Below are positions 35,760 through 46,319 of a stretch of DNA of 64,000 bases, piece by piece. Position 1 is the first letter of the stretch. Every line of letters starts with the position of its first letter. The translations under genes were made by a program, and so were the position numbers. The notes under the pieces were generated by a model. The model was not told the origin of the DNA and ran no database searches. It was given only the letters and a program-made list of their open reading frames with translations. This DNA comes from Castanea sativa (taxonomy: Eukaryota > Streptophyta > Magnoliopsida > Fagales > Fagaceae), in contig NC_134017.1 of the NCBI RefSeq assembly GCF_040712315.1, positions 27,511,273 through 27,575,272 on the forward strand, in the 5' to 3' direction.

Positions 35760-36340
35760 TGATGAAGCACAGAAATCAGTAGGCTGGAATACTTAAAGCT
35801 ACGGTAATGGCTGTGAATCCTTAAAAGAAAGAAAGAACTGTCAAAGGTGATTGATGTGACCTGGCCAAGGACCATTTGACGGTTAAGTTAGTTTTCTCTC
35901 TGAGACACAAGGAAAGGAAATAGTGAATGGTCTGGACTTACCTTGGGTGAATAGGACTTACTCCTTTTATAGAGAGTTGAACGTGGGTCTACTTGTTTGG
36001 ATTCATCACCATCGTGGGTGATGTTGGTGGTTGATAAAGAAAATGGGCTATACAGAGCGTTGTATGTGGAATTCCTTCCACGTATCATGCAACGTGTCGT
36101 ATTTTGTTTATGTGAATCTAATGGAGGAATTTCCACAAAACTCACCAAGTATAATTTGGTCGTCCATATACTTGTCGTTTGTAGATAATCTCATCTATAG
36201 AGAACTCCCTTCGCTATATAACTCAGCCATCAAGGGACGAGTGTTTTTGTATGTTCTCGTTCTTGGATTAGTTGATATAAGTTTGGCTACGCTTTGGACG
36301 ATGACACAAGGACTAGTAATACTTATGTTGATCTCCATCA
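35760..36340 (-). repeat. 5' LTR of element B (581 bp, intact)
   Basis: Bounded by TGATG (35760) and CATCA (36340). It is colinear with the three segments of the interrupted 3' LTR and was used to define the insertion points of the two nested elements. Confidence 0.9.
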
Positions 36341-36468
36341 ATACATATTAGAGATTTCCCCAAAGAGATTAACTAATTTAAGTATTGGAGGGTCCTTGGT
36401 TGGCACCAACCCGATATCCTTTATTATCACTTGTTTTCTCTTAATAGGAAATCCAGGTCGTCCATCAG

Positions 36469-38497
36469 ATTGATGAGGAACATACTGACAACACACTTTT
36501 CGTGTTTTATTAGGTACAGTACCTTATGTGCTGTTTCTTAGGTTTACTTCTTAAGATTTTGTCATGTGACTATTTAACTAAAAAAAAAATACATTTCCAT
36601 CTTATGAGAAAAAATTTACATGGCCGAATCTTAAAAGGTGAACCTAAAAAACGGTACCTAAATACTATACTTAAGCCTTGCACCTAAAAACTGTACCTAA
36701 GCCTTGCCCTATATATAAAATTCAAATCAAAGGAGTTTCTTAAAAAAAAAAAAAAAAAATAGAGGACGGGGTGGCCAAAAGTGGATATGCTTTAAATAGT
36801 TTTAACATTTTGTGATATTTCATTTATAAGTTTATATATTTCAATTATATTTTTTTTGTAAAAAATACGACTCTGCTATGTCTACAAAGATCACACATCC
36901 TCTTTTATCACTCAACAATCTTTCACACTTCCTCTTTTATCACTCAACAATCTTTCACACTTTCAACCACACTCGCATTTTCTCACATTGTGACAGTGGG
37001 TGGTCGGAGTCGCACCCAGAACATCTTTGTTGGAATGAAATGGAAGCCATATTATTTGATGGACTATTTTTCCTATTCGAGAAGTATTTAGGGTCTGTTT
37101 GGGATTCAATTATTTTGCCGAAACTGAAAACTTTTTGTTGAAAGTACTATAGATAAAGATAAAAGTTAGTTGAAATAGTACAATAGGACTCATAAATAGT
37201 ACCAAAAAGTGCAGTGAGACCCATGAATAGTAGCAAAAATAAGCTGAATAGTAAAATAAGCTGACAAAATTAAGCCATGCCAAACGCACACAAGAGTCGC
37301 AAATTTCGGCTTTGATGTCCCCTAGCTCGTGGGACTAACTATAACCACACAAAAAAGATTGTAGCAGTTTTTTGGACCAGTAGGTTTAGGGGGGAGAGAG
37401 AGAGGGAGAGAGAACCTCCCACTTTATCTCCACTCTTCCAACTGAACTCTTTAGAGTTCATATCGGATTCCAAGATAATTGAGGAACATAGAAATGATCG
37501 GGGAACGAATAAATGAAATAATTGTGGAACATAGAAATGAAATAATTTGACTGCGTAGGTTAGGAAGGATGGATAGAAAGTACAACAATGAGTGAATATG
37601 ACATATTGAAATGTGTGTAATCTTTTTTGGAACAAAAATGAGACTTGAAAATTGACCTACGAAGTTTTTTGATGAACATTGACCGTGTGAAACATGACCT
37701 TGTTATGCATATCTCCTGCAATGAATGCACATGAAATTTGTGTAATGTGTTTACTTGGATTAATAATGGAATAAAAAAATGATTAAAAAGCAAGCATCAA
37801 CACAACTCATTAGATATCAACTAGCCTCATCAAACGCGCTCTACATGTGCGATGAGGTTCTTTTATTTATTTTGAGTTTAATGTAATTTTTCAATTTGAA
37901 TTTATTTTTTCGTTAGTGAGGTTACATAAGAAGAAATTTTTAAGAAACTAAAATTTAGAATTTAAAATGGAGTAAATTGTTGAGTTTAGTGTGTTAATTT
38001 TTAGAAAAAAATGTATCAAATGTGGATGAGATATATTTAAATAGAGGGTGCATTAATTTTTAGGAAAAAGTTTCTCTGATAGTTTTTTCTTTTAAATTTT
38101 GTTAAATTACAATTTTAACCACACTTTTTATTTTTTAATAATAAAGATTATCTAATTTGATTATGGGGTATTTTTGACATTTTTTAAAGTAATAACTAAC
38201 TTTCTAATTCTTCTTAATATATAAAGATGAAAGAAATATAAAATAACTCATTTTTGCCTGGCTAGATTTATTTAGGACTTCAAGAATTAAATTCGACCAC
38301 CCACCCCCAATCGAAACCACTTGCTACTTATCGGATTTGATCGGATTAGCAGGGTGGGTTAAGATTTTCGGATCAATGGCCAGCCCTAGGCATAGGTAAT
38401 AGGTTTTTGAATAGGTGAAATTGGGTCAACAACAACCAAACCCTTAAATACAACAGATCAAGTCAACCTACGGATGAAGTGAGTCAGATCCATTTTT
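36469..38497. other. Intergenic DNA with small repeats
   Basis: No supported gene. Holds short inverted GGTACCTAA/TTAGGTACAG motifs (36510-36720), a perfect 32-bp tandem duplication (36899-36962, unit CCTCTTTTATCACTCAACAA and onward), and a MITE-like element at about 37086-37291. The rest is AT-rich. Confidence 0.5.
37086..37291. mobile_element. MITE-like element (GGGTCTGTTTGG ... CCAAACGCACAC)
   Basis: The terminal GTTTGG/CCAAAC inverted motif and the interior GAATAGTA / TGGGACCC-type words match a widespread plant MITE family, possibly hAT-derived. I could not identify a clear duplication. Confidence 0.5.
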
Positions 38498-38508
38498 CTA
38501 GGAAGATA

Positions 38509-38517
<9 letters not shown>

Positions 38518-38566
<49 letters not shown>
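38518..38566. repeat. (AT)n microsatellite
   Basis: Pure AT run abutting the duplicated pararetrovirus fragment. It produces a Tyr-Ile repeat in translation. Confidence 0.95.
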
Positions 38567-38568
<2 letters not shown>

Positions 38569-38795
38569 CCTCAAATTCAAAATCTTTGTTGATGACAATC
38601 CTGACTTTGGAGTGCCATTTATGGAAGTTAATCCTACTGATGGTGTCTAAGAACAATTCTTTGCTAGGTTCCTGGATAAGATCAGCTGTAGGGTTAACTG
38701 TTTGATCAACTTCTTCATCTGAGGGACTTTCCTCATTGCTTTGATGAGAAGCATTTTCCAAAAGTTGGATTCTTCGATTAAGGAGATCATGAATG
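38567..38795 (-). pseudogene. Duplicated fragment of the pararetrovirus coat/protease ORF
   Basis: Same strand and near-identical to 40634-40860, covering the coiled-coil and pre-protease segment (INFHKWHSKVRIVI). The copy ends at 38795, where an unrelated plus-strand ORF begins. It is an internal duplication of the integrated viral sequence with only a handful of differences. Confidence 0.85.
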
Positions 38796-39557
38796 ACTCT
38801 AAGAAGTGCCGTTGCCAACTTGCCATCAGATTTACAAACTCATATTCTGAGAAGCAAGGCCATGAACGAAAGTCTGAATCTTTGGTATGAGCATTTCAAA
38901 ATGCTGGTCACAACTACTATTCCTAATCCAGATGATTCGGATGATATGGATAACATCCTAGTACAAGCTGCATGGGAAGAATACTTTGGAAGCAGCTCCA
39001 GGGTATATGAAAATAAGCATCCCTTCCCAGGACTTTTGGTCAATTATGAAGACGGGTCAGATGAAGAAAAAAGAGATCCGGATTGGCTCTCCCAGATGTT
39101 TGAATCCGGTTTTATCAGACTTATCAAACTTACAAGTCATGACCAAATTAGCTAGCTTCCTGAGATCATCCAAAATGCCATTAGGCAAATCAACAGCCCC
39201 TTTGTTTCTATCAGATGTTGGAGTACTTTACCAGAATGGGACAAAAACAATTGGATGGAAGTTCATCCCTCAAAGCACCTTGTCCTCATTAATGGTTTCT
39301 CTTATCAGGGCCCATGGTATGAAGGAGACACATATATTTCATACAAATATCCTAATGCTCTAGCAGAGCGCTGGAGGAATTACTTCAATAACCAAATCAT
39401 TGATATTAGCCAAGAGCTTTGGAAGGACTACCATTTTATAGGCTCTACAGACAGGATCTATGTTTTTGGGAGAAGGCCATACGACTCCACCATTAGAAAT
39501 CTTAAAAAACTTGGTCCTGATAGTCCCAAAGAGTTTCTTACAGGGAAAAAGCCTTAA
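38793..39557 (+). pseudogene. Unrecognised ORF convergent with the pararetrovirus ORFs (one internal stop)
   Basis: One plus-strand frame of about 254 codons with a single TAG at 39153. It is a charged, Trp/Tyr-rich protein (motifs WYEHFKML, AAWEEYFGSSSRVYENKHPF, GPWYEGDTYISYKYPNALAE). No family is recognised. It begins at the breakpoint of the duplicated viral fragment and its end overlaps the end of the minus-strand ORF at 39538 by about 20 bp. All Caulimoviridae genes normally share one strand, so this is either an inverted viral fragment or captured host sequence. Codon use and composition look like its viral neighbours. Confidence 0.5.
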
Positions 39558-40536
39558 GACTGAGCTTAGCATAGTCAGTGCTCATGATAGTCATTTTGTC
39601 CATTGAATGGACATCCTCTTTGCCAAAGAGTTGACTAGTTAAGATTTCATTCCTGGCTTCAAGGTTTACTAGATGGATTTCTAGAGCTCTGAGGGTTTTG
39701 AGGAATAGGTCTTGGTTATTTCTGGTGTAGGCAAAGTGAAGGTTATCAAGAAGGCATTTAATGGAGTAGGGTAGGTCTGTGTATGTTCCATTTTCGAACT
39801 GCAAAGCCCTGGATAAAACTTCTTGTAAAACAACAGCCATATCACCATTGGAATATGTCACTGTTGGAGGGATAAATTCCTGAAGGGATGTTGCTCCTCT
39901 ATGGCTGGTAGAGGATGCGCCTTCATGCTTTACAAAAGACTGTCCCGCTGGTAGTCTTTTGTCTTGAGGATAGTCCCTTGCGGGTACTTTCCCCTTGCCC
40001 TTCTTCTCTGCTGAAGAAGTCATCGTCCACTTACTAGTGGTAATAAATATTGCTTTCTCTTTATCCTGCGAAGAAAGGTTTGGGTTATTTGAGATTTTCA
40101 AATAGTTATTAAAAACCCCTTTTCTTTTAAAACTGATAGATACAGAGATGCCAATATTTTTATGATAAATGCATGATGACAATTGATTGGAGTCAAAAGG
40201 ATGATCAATTGTTTTGGTTGGATCAAGATGCTGGGCTTGATTATGAGATGAAAGGATGGTGATAGCACTGAGAGTTTTTGATATAGAAGCTTTCTGGAGG
40301 GAGCAAACTTCCCAAGGTTCTGGGCTTCTCATAAATTCAAATTTGACAGGCTGACCAAAAGGATGGGCTGTGATTCCTTCAGTATCTGTGATGAAAGGAT
40401 ACAATAAACACAAGAAAGGGTTTCCTAAAATGACTCTATCTGTCATGTTTTTGACAAGGACAAATTTTGTCATAAAGGATATGCCGCCTTGGCAAACCTC
40501 AGCGGATATTGAAATCAATTTGCATTCTCCCGCCAC
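39538..40536 (-). CDS. Pararetrovirus-associated ORF, 332 codons, C-terminal to the protease
   Basis: Overlaps the 3' end of the preceding ORF by 38 bp in another frame. Its first 50 residues continue a retropepsin-like domain (DRVILGNPFL). The region after it is not RT-like. It contains a basic KKGKGKVP segment and a helical, Leu-rich C-terminus that may be a coiled coil. The protein could be a fusion created by a deletion that removed RT, or a separate structural or virion-associated protein. I do not recognise its second half. Confidence 0.5.
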   Translation of the reverse strand: MAGECKLISISAEVCQGGISFMTKFVLVKNMTDRVILGNPFLCLLYPFITDTEGITAHPFGQPVKFEFMRSPEPWEVCSLQKASISKTLSAITILSSHNQAQHLDPTKTIDHPFDSNQLSSCIYHKNIGISVSISFKRKGVFNNYLKISNNPNLSSQDKEKAIFITTSKWTMTSSAEKKGKGKVPARDYPQDKRLPAGQSFVKHEGASSTSHRGATSLQEFIPPTVTYSNGDMAVVLQEVLSRALQFENGTYTDLPYSIKCLLDNLHFAYTRNNQDLFLKTLRALEIHLVNLEARNEILTSQLFGKEDVHSMDKMTIMSTDYAKLSLKAFSL

Positions 40537-43171
40537 TTGCGGATGTTAATCTCTCCTTAGACCTTTTGAAGTACCTGGAAGGAATGATTCCTTCTTGAAT
40601 GCAGTTAAGATCAGCACCTGAATCAATTAAGGCTATGACCTCAAATTCAAAATCTTTGCTGATGACAATCCTGACTTTGGAATGCCATTTATGGAAGTTA
40701 ATCCTACTGATGGTGTCTAAGAACAATTCTTTGCTAGGTTCCTGGATAAGATCAGCTGTAGGGTTAACTGCTTGATCAACTTCTTCATCTGAGAGACTAT
40801 CCTCATTGCTTTGATGAGAAGCATTTTCCAAAAGTTGGATTCTACGATTAAGGAGATCATAATCGACCCTAAGAATGGTTAAATCTTGCTTTAGGATTTT
40901 GACTTCTGATTTGGTTTCCTTAATTTCTTTCTGAAGGTCGTTGGCAGTAACTTCCTTCTTGGACTGGGTAAACCTATTGTAAATTTGCTCTAAGTCTACC
41001 TTAGGTTGCTGGATCTTAAGGGCAGGCTTGCTGGTTTCCCTGACTAAGGTCTGATGGAAAAGGGTAAGCTTCTGGGCTTTGATAATAGGGTCTTCTATAG
41101 CCTCTATGAGGTCTAAAAGAAGTTCTTCTTGCCTGTTCAACACATTGATGGTTTTGTTCCTGCAACAACCATCGTTGCATGGCGTGGGTTCATCCGGGCC
41201 ACTAGAGGTACTGGTACTAGAGGAATCAGAGGATGACCTGTATATCTGCCTAAGCTCACTGTCACTAGCACTGCTGAAAGACTCGTTGTCTGAGCGGTCA
41301 AGTTCTAGTAACTTGAAGATCTCTTTTTTGCTGGGTTGGTCTCTAATGAGGGTATTGATAAGGGATTTGGCTTTAGCTCTACACTCATTCTTAAAATGAC
41401 CTTTCTTTCCACAGTTGTAGCATTTGCCGGATGCTTGTGGGATGGGTTCCTTGGATTTTCCTTTCTTATAGAAATCATCAGTCTTGTACTTCTGTTTTCT
41501 ATAATACTTGGTTGCTTTCTTCCTATAGGATTTCTCAAAGGGTTCCTTTCCTTTGTGTTTGGATTTCCTCTTGGAAGGTTTGACTGAGGGTAAGCCATAC
41601 TGTGTACAGAAATGTCCTATTTCGTACTTGGCTTTGTTCTTGTTGATGTGGCTTTGGATTTTGAGATCCCTGCACATCTTCATTCCTTCACTTCGAATGG
41701 TGCTAGAGATGTCTCCATAAGTTAGGTTATCATAGTCTATGACACCTGAGGGGCTGCAAAGGGTTTCCTTGACCTTCTGGCTGAAGAGGGTTGGTAAACC
41801 ATTAATAAATTTCTCCTTCCAAAATGGAGAGTTACAATCTCTTCTGTGCATGACCCTGGTGGTAAAGACATCTTCATACCACTTGTAGTCTCCTAGGGTT
41901 TTACACCTAAGGTTACTCAGCTGCTCATAAATTCTAGCTGTGATATTGCTGGGTTTTCCTATGAAGTGTTTCATGATTGTATAGATCAGGGTATTGACTC
42001 CATCAGGAATTCCTTGTTCTATTTCATTGATGATGGGGTTTCCTTCCTTATCTTTTTGGATGGCGTACTTGATGTCTTCTTTAGACACTTCAGTAAGGCA
42101 ATTGTTCCACCATTTTTGGAGTTTACTTGTAAATCCTAATGCCATTATCTCAATGACTTCTTTATGGGGACGGCCTTCGTCCAGGTAGTTGTTGGCTACC
42201 ATAGTCATATGCTGGATTTTGTTTAGGATTTCCTGTTCTGATAAACCATCTATGTTCCATTCATAGAGTCTACCAGAAGATACTGAGAATTGGTTACTAA
42301 CATTTCTTTCCTCATACCGGAGGTTAGGGGGTGAAGGTCTAGGGTACCAATTCTTGGTTGAGCTGGTTGGATCAGGATGGTAAAGCCGTTTTACCTCTAA
42401 ATCCTGAAACTGGTTTTCTAATTGTTCAAACTCTTGGTCAGAGGCTTGGCTAGAACTGCTAGAGGTTGTCTGGATGTCTAGAACGTTAACCGATGAAGGT
42501 TCCTTCTTTACTAGTTCATCAAGCTTCTGGGTGACTATCTCTAAGGCTGTCTTATCCTTAGGATAACTAAGGCTGGTATGCCTAGTAGTGGGTAACTTGA
42601 CTAGAGGCTTCTCTAAAGCTTGGATCGGTTTACTAGAGTTTCCTGGCTGGAGGATAACTTTGTTTTCGATCCTATCTTCTATCCTGTCAAGCTGTTTTCC
42701 TATGACATTTAGACACTGGTTGGTATAGTTGTTTTGCTCAATAACCTTGTCAACAGGCTGATGCCTATCTGTGGTGGCTTTGAAGGGAGAGGCTATTATC
42801 TCCGTCCTGCGATGGTTGAAGGTTATGGCTTCTAGGGGTGGATGACTAGACCTTACAACTTCTTTGGTTGCATTGGGTCCTTCTATGGTCCAGGCTTTGG
42901 TGAAGACACAAAATTGCTTGTGCTGGCCAAAATACCTTTCGAAGTATATGAAAAAGGGGACATTACGGGATATTTCCCTCATGAATGCCGTCCAAGCTTC
43001 AAATACTTTTTCTTTTTAATCTCTGGTATAATTGGCTTTGTAAGCTTCTCTTTTAGTCCTGTTTTCCTCAGAATTGAACTCCTTACCTAATTCTTCTAGG
43101 TCAGGAACGAATTCTCTGTTTAACACCAAAATGTTCAGAGATTCCTCTTGCTGATCTGGAGGCTGTTCCAT
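40499..43171 (-). pseudogene. Pararetrovirus coat protein / zinc knuckle / protease ORF
   Basis: One frame from ATG at 43171 to a stop at 40499, with an in-frame TAA at 43018. An intact ORF remains from 42982. Visible parts in order: an N-terminal acidic segment, a mid capsid-like region, a Lys-rich stretch, a CCHC zinc knuckle (CX2CX4HX4C near 41432-41389), a Ser/Asp-rich segment, a long coiled coil, and the retropepsin active site DSGAD (near 40620). This order fits the coat-protein/protease part of plant pararetroviruses. It is preceded by the movement-protein relic. The 827-codon open remnant is unusually long for an old integrated copy. Confidence 0.75.
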
Positions 43172-43269
43172 ATCAGTTCCAGATGGGGATGGGGGGATTG
43201 CTCACGATCGTCTTCCTCATTGACAATCGAATCCTGTTTGGCTGTGTAGCAAGGTGTGGTGAGTTGGGA

Positions 43270-44366
43270 ATTGGTTCTAACTCCCTAAAGTTGAACACCT
43301 AAGTCTCTTCTAGACCTTGGGAATGGTGATCCTAGAGGTCTGGTTGAGCTACACTGGGATGTAGATCTATCTCTAAGGTAGATAGGTGACTGCCTATGGG
43401 GCTGCTGTAGATCGGTTAGAGATCTAAACTGGGATATGTCCAGAGGTTGCCTATACTCATAGTCTAGAGGAGTGCTAAGCCTAGATCTGTCGAAACTTAA
43501 CCTAACCGTGCCGTTGGCTAGTTGTTGGACAAATTCTAGATCTGGATTCTGGGCTGGGTTTTGGATCTGTAGAGTATGGTTCTCATTCTCTAAAGTCCAA
43601 TTGGCTGGGAAAGTGATTTCAGACCATTTGAGGGTTCTAGGAATCCTAATCTTGGCGCTAGGGTCAGTGGTCCGGATTTGAGGGTTGTCTCGCCCTTTTG
43701 TCTCCTATCAAGTGCTCCAACATTCATGTTCGTTCTCATGCACTTGTAGTAAACTCTGTATATCAAGGCAATCTGACTAGTTCCCTGTGTCATAAGGGTT
43801 CCATGGGTCTTGATATTGAGTGTGAGAGCTTTGATAACTGTACTATCAAGGAGAAATATGCTAAAATCTGGGAAACAGTTAAAATGGATGGGTCCGTTAC
43901 TAAGACTGGTTTCTATGGTTCCTAGGAGGCTGTCATCGAATCTGATGTGACGAGCATCTCTAAGGGCCATGAGGATTGAGCTGTTCAAACCTCTTCTAGT
44001 GAGTGGTTTCACTCCAACTTGGACTAATCCTATGTGTAGGAAGTTATGTCCTTTATCTTTATGCTTCTAGATAGCTGAAGGGGATAACAAGTAGCACGTT
44101 TCGTACTCCTTGTTGATTCCATAGACTTGCTCTATGGTCTTGACATGGTAGTCTGTTTTGAAAGCTGTTTTTAAAGACCATGAAGACTTATAGAATTGGC
44201 TGGTGGCAACTTTTGGGATATTCCAATCTCCTATGTCTAGATCTAAATCGGATAGCTCATAAGACTTCGAATTAATTGCTCCTACGTCTGCTGGGATATC
44301 TGGAATGGATGTGGGTTGGGAACATCTACCGCTGGTAGAAGAGTAACTTCTAAACAACCTATTCAT
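43270..44366 (-). pseudogene. Pararetrovirus movement-protein relic (30K superfamily-like)
   Basis: A minus-strand frame from ATG 44366 to 43590 with one in-frame TAG at 44069-44067. A Pro/Ser/Arg-rich tail follows in another frame to about 43270. The segment NGPIHFNCFPDFSIFL followed by TVIKALTLNIKTHG and a conserved Gly/Ala-rich strand is the pattern of caulimovirid cell-to-cell movement proteins. Its place between the primer site and the coat ORF agrees. The presence of a movement protein argues for a virus and against an ordinary LTR retrotransposon. Confidence 0.7.
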
Positions 44367-44369
44367 GAT

Positions 44370-45011
44370 TCTGGGGTTACAAGTTTAAATCAACAATCAC
44401 AACCTAGTCACCTTTATCCTCAAACTTCTGGATCTAACCTTTAGATTTGAAGCAAAAGTATACAACTATGGGATAGACACCTGATCTGTGAACTCCTTTC
44501 CGCCGGACTCTCCTCCAATAATGGGGACCACCCTAACACGCCTTTTCTCGGCTTCAACGGGCTGACCAAACCAAACCTAGGAAGATTTTCGGCCTCTTTA
44601 TAGAACAGAGAACACCACAGACTTTGGTAACAAATCTCACAGGTATATAAATCTGCAACAAACTTTAGGGCTAAACACAAAAATAGGAAGAATAGGGATA
44701 ACAGGGAAGTAAAAGTTAATATGAACAAATAATCACAGAAGAACAAATAGAATGGTTAGAAGGAGGCTCAGCCTACCATTTACAGATGTAATAGAAGATG
44801 ATGAAGTAATAGCAGACGAAGAAATAAATAAATGGGAACGGAAGAGTTATCATGAAATAGATGTAAAACAAAATATGGGGTATGGGAGATATATCCATGA
44901 AAATAATTCAAAGTAATTATAATGCCAAAATAATCTGGATAACTATGGCGGCAATGCCGACCAACTTGATTATATGATAAATAGTAACTTACAATCCGAC
45001 TGGGCCGAACT
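44370..45011 (-). other. Pararetrovirus leader
   Basis: Between the primer site and the movement-protein start. Contains only short ORFs, as expected of a caulimovirid leader. Confidence 0.5.
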
Positions 45012-45025
45012 TGGCTCTGATACCA
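45012..45025 (-). promoter_or_regulatory. Met-tRNA primer-binding site of the pararetrovirus
   Basis: TGGTATCAGAGCCA on the minus strand, the conserved minus-strand priming site of Caulimoviridae. No LTR end is adjacent. Confidence 0.8.
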
Positions 45026-45260
45026 AAAGGGGGTAAGTTACAGGCTAAGGGAAATGTGCGGAAGTTAATACAAATGAAAGCCGACCAAGGCTATTTGATT
45101 ACAATGACTAATACCGACTGTGGTATTTTGACTGAGTCACTGGATTACAACTGAAAATTATACTCTTGGCTAGAAGAGGAGGGAATTTTGGAGTTGCTGG
45201 TGCTCTCAAGACTGGACCTTGTTTTCTCACAAAATTGGACCTGCTTCAGAATGGAGAAAT

Positions 45261-45274
45261 GGCTTCCTTATATA
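45261..45274 (-). promoter_or_regulatory. 35S-like TATA box of the pararetrovirus
   Basis: TATATAAGGAAGCC on the minus strand, about 240 bp upstream of the primer site. It resembles the core of known pararetrovirus full-length-transcript promoters. Activity is not implied. Confidence 0.55.
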
Positions 45275-45699
45275 GACTGGAGGGAGCCTTGGATGCTGGC
45301 TGGAGATTGCTGAAATTACGGAGAGTAAATTGCTTTTATTGAGGTGAAAGTTGATTCCACCGAAAGCAACAGTAACTCTGGATGATTGTGTCGGTGAACA
45401 GTAACCTGTCGGGGGATCTGCTGGGTGCGGCTACTGTTGATAATGTGGGTACTGTTCATATCAGTGGCTGGTGCTGATTTTGAATAGTAACCAGACTATG
45501 ATCTTATCCTGATTTGCTGAGTCAGAATGCTTTAGTCAGTATCAGGAGCATCTGATGGATATCCATCATAAGGATCCCATGGGGAATCGTTATCGCAATC
45601 GTGCTCGTGATATCTGGCATAGGTGTTGCAGAGTCCACAGTAGAGAAGTGGTTCATGGACAGGCTTTTGTTCTTTTTATGGATATTTAAGGAAAATCTG

Positions 45700-46253
45700 T
45701 GTAAAAGAAACGATTGAAAGAAGATTCAATTATTCAATTATTTTCAGTTTTAAAAAATTATATATATATATATATATATATATTTCTTTAGTCATGTATA
45801 TAAAAGTCATGAAAATTTAATATGTAATTTCGTTATTTATAAAAATAATTAATAATAATGATAATTGTTTTTTGCAATATGCTTTTAGTGTTAATAACTT
45901 TTTTATGAGATATTATTATCTTTTCAAAAACTCTTTTTAAAATTCCTTAAATTACTTGGACTAAACAAAGTGAAAGACAGTCCTCAAAGCCCCCACGCAC
46001 AGTCCTATAGTAGCAATATATTTTCAAATAAAATTAAAAGTATTAGTTATTATTTCGTTAACAAATGTGTACAACTTTTGTTTTATTCGTTAATTGTTAG
46101 ATTAGTAAAAAAAACACTTAAAATTAACAAGAATTAATTAATTATTTAACCCTTTTTTTTCCTTCCATTTTTTCATTTATTTGTTCTTTCATTTGAATTA
46201 AAGGAAGGCATAAAGAATATGTTCAAGATTATTTTTACTTATTAATATTCTTT
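45700..46253. other. AT-rich spacer with an (AT)n run at about 45760-45782
   Basis: No gene seen. Confidence 0.6.
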
Positions 46254-46319
46254 GTATGTGAAGAAAATATTTGTCATATCAGGTTATAACCTGATATGAC
46301 AAATATTTTCTTCACATAC
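46254..46319. repeat. Perfect 66-bp palindrome
   Basis: Two 33-bp arms that are exact reverse complements with no spacer, centre between 46286 and 46287, starting GTATGTGAAG and ending CTTCACATAC. Neither TIR family seen elsewhere in the window matches it. Confidence 0.97.

Larger units (their letters stand above)
22797..36340 (-). mobile_element. Ty3/gypsy retrotransposon, Tat lineage (element B), with nested insertions
   Basis: Minus-strand element. Its 5' LTR is 35760-36340 and its 3' LTR is the interrupted 22797-27697. The flanks GTACA (22792-22796) and ATACA (36341-36345) are a 4/5 duplication. Same plan as element A (gag-pol then antisense four-exon gene), but far more decayed and with part of the RNase H region deleted. 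It inserted into the middle of LTR C. Confidence 0.88.
12704..36468. mobile_element. Older Tat-type solo LTR (C), split by insertion of elements A and B
   Basis: Three pieces read through the insertions: 12704-12710, 22491-22796 and 36341-36468. Allowing for duplicated target sites, they form an LTR of about 435 bp starting TGATG and ending CATCA. It has a TATA box (GCTATATAAAGCC near 22746) and a GGAGGGTCCTTGGTTGGCACC block that aligns with the same block in the LTRs of A and B. No internal region of its own is present, so it was probably a solo LTR. Its flanks GCTAT and GATTG do not match, so the outer limits are less certain than the pieces. Confidence 0.5.
38567..45700 (-). mobile_element. 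Endogenous pararetrovirus (Caulimoviridae-like), rearranged and incomplete
   Basis: Read on the minus strand: promoter-like region with a TATA box (45274-45268), Met-tRNA primer site (45025-45012), leader, movement-protein relic, coat/zinc-knuckle/protease ORF, an overlapping 3' ORF, then a convergent plus-strand ORF and a duplicated fragment. There are no LTRs, as expected for an integrated pararetrovirus. No reverse transcriptase/RNase H domain could be found anywhere in the segment. The genus cannot be set from sequence reading alone. Confidence 0.75.
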
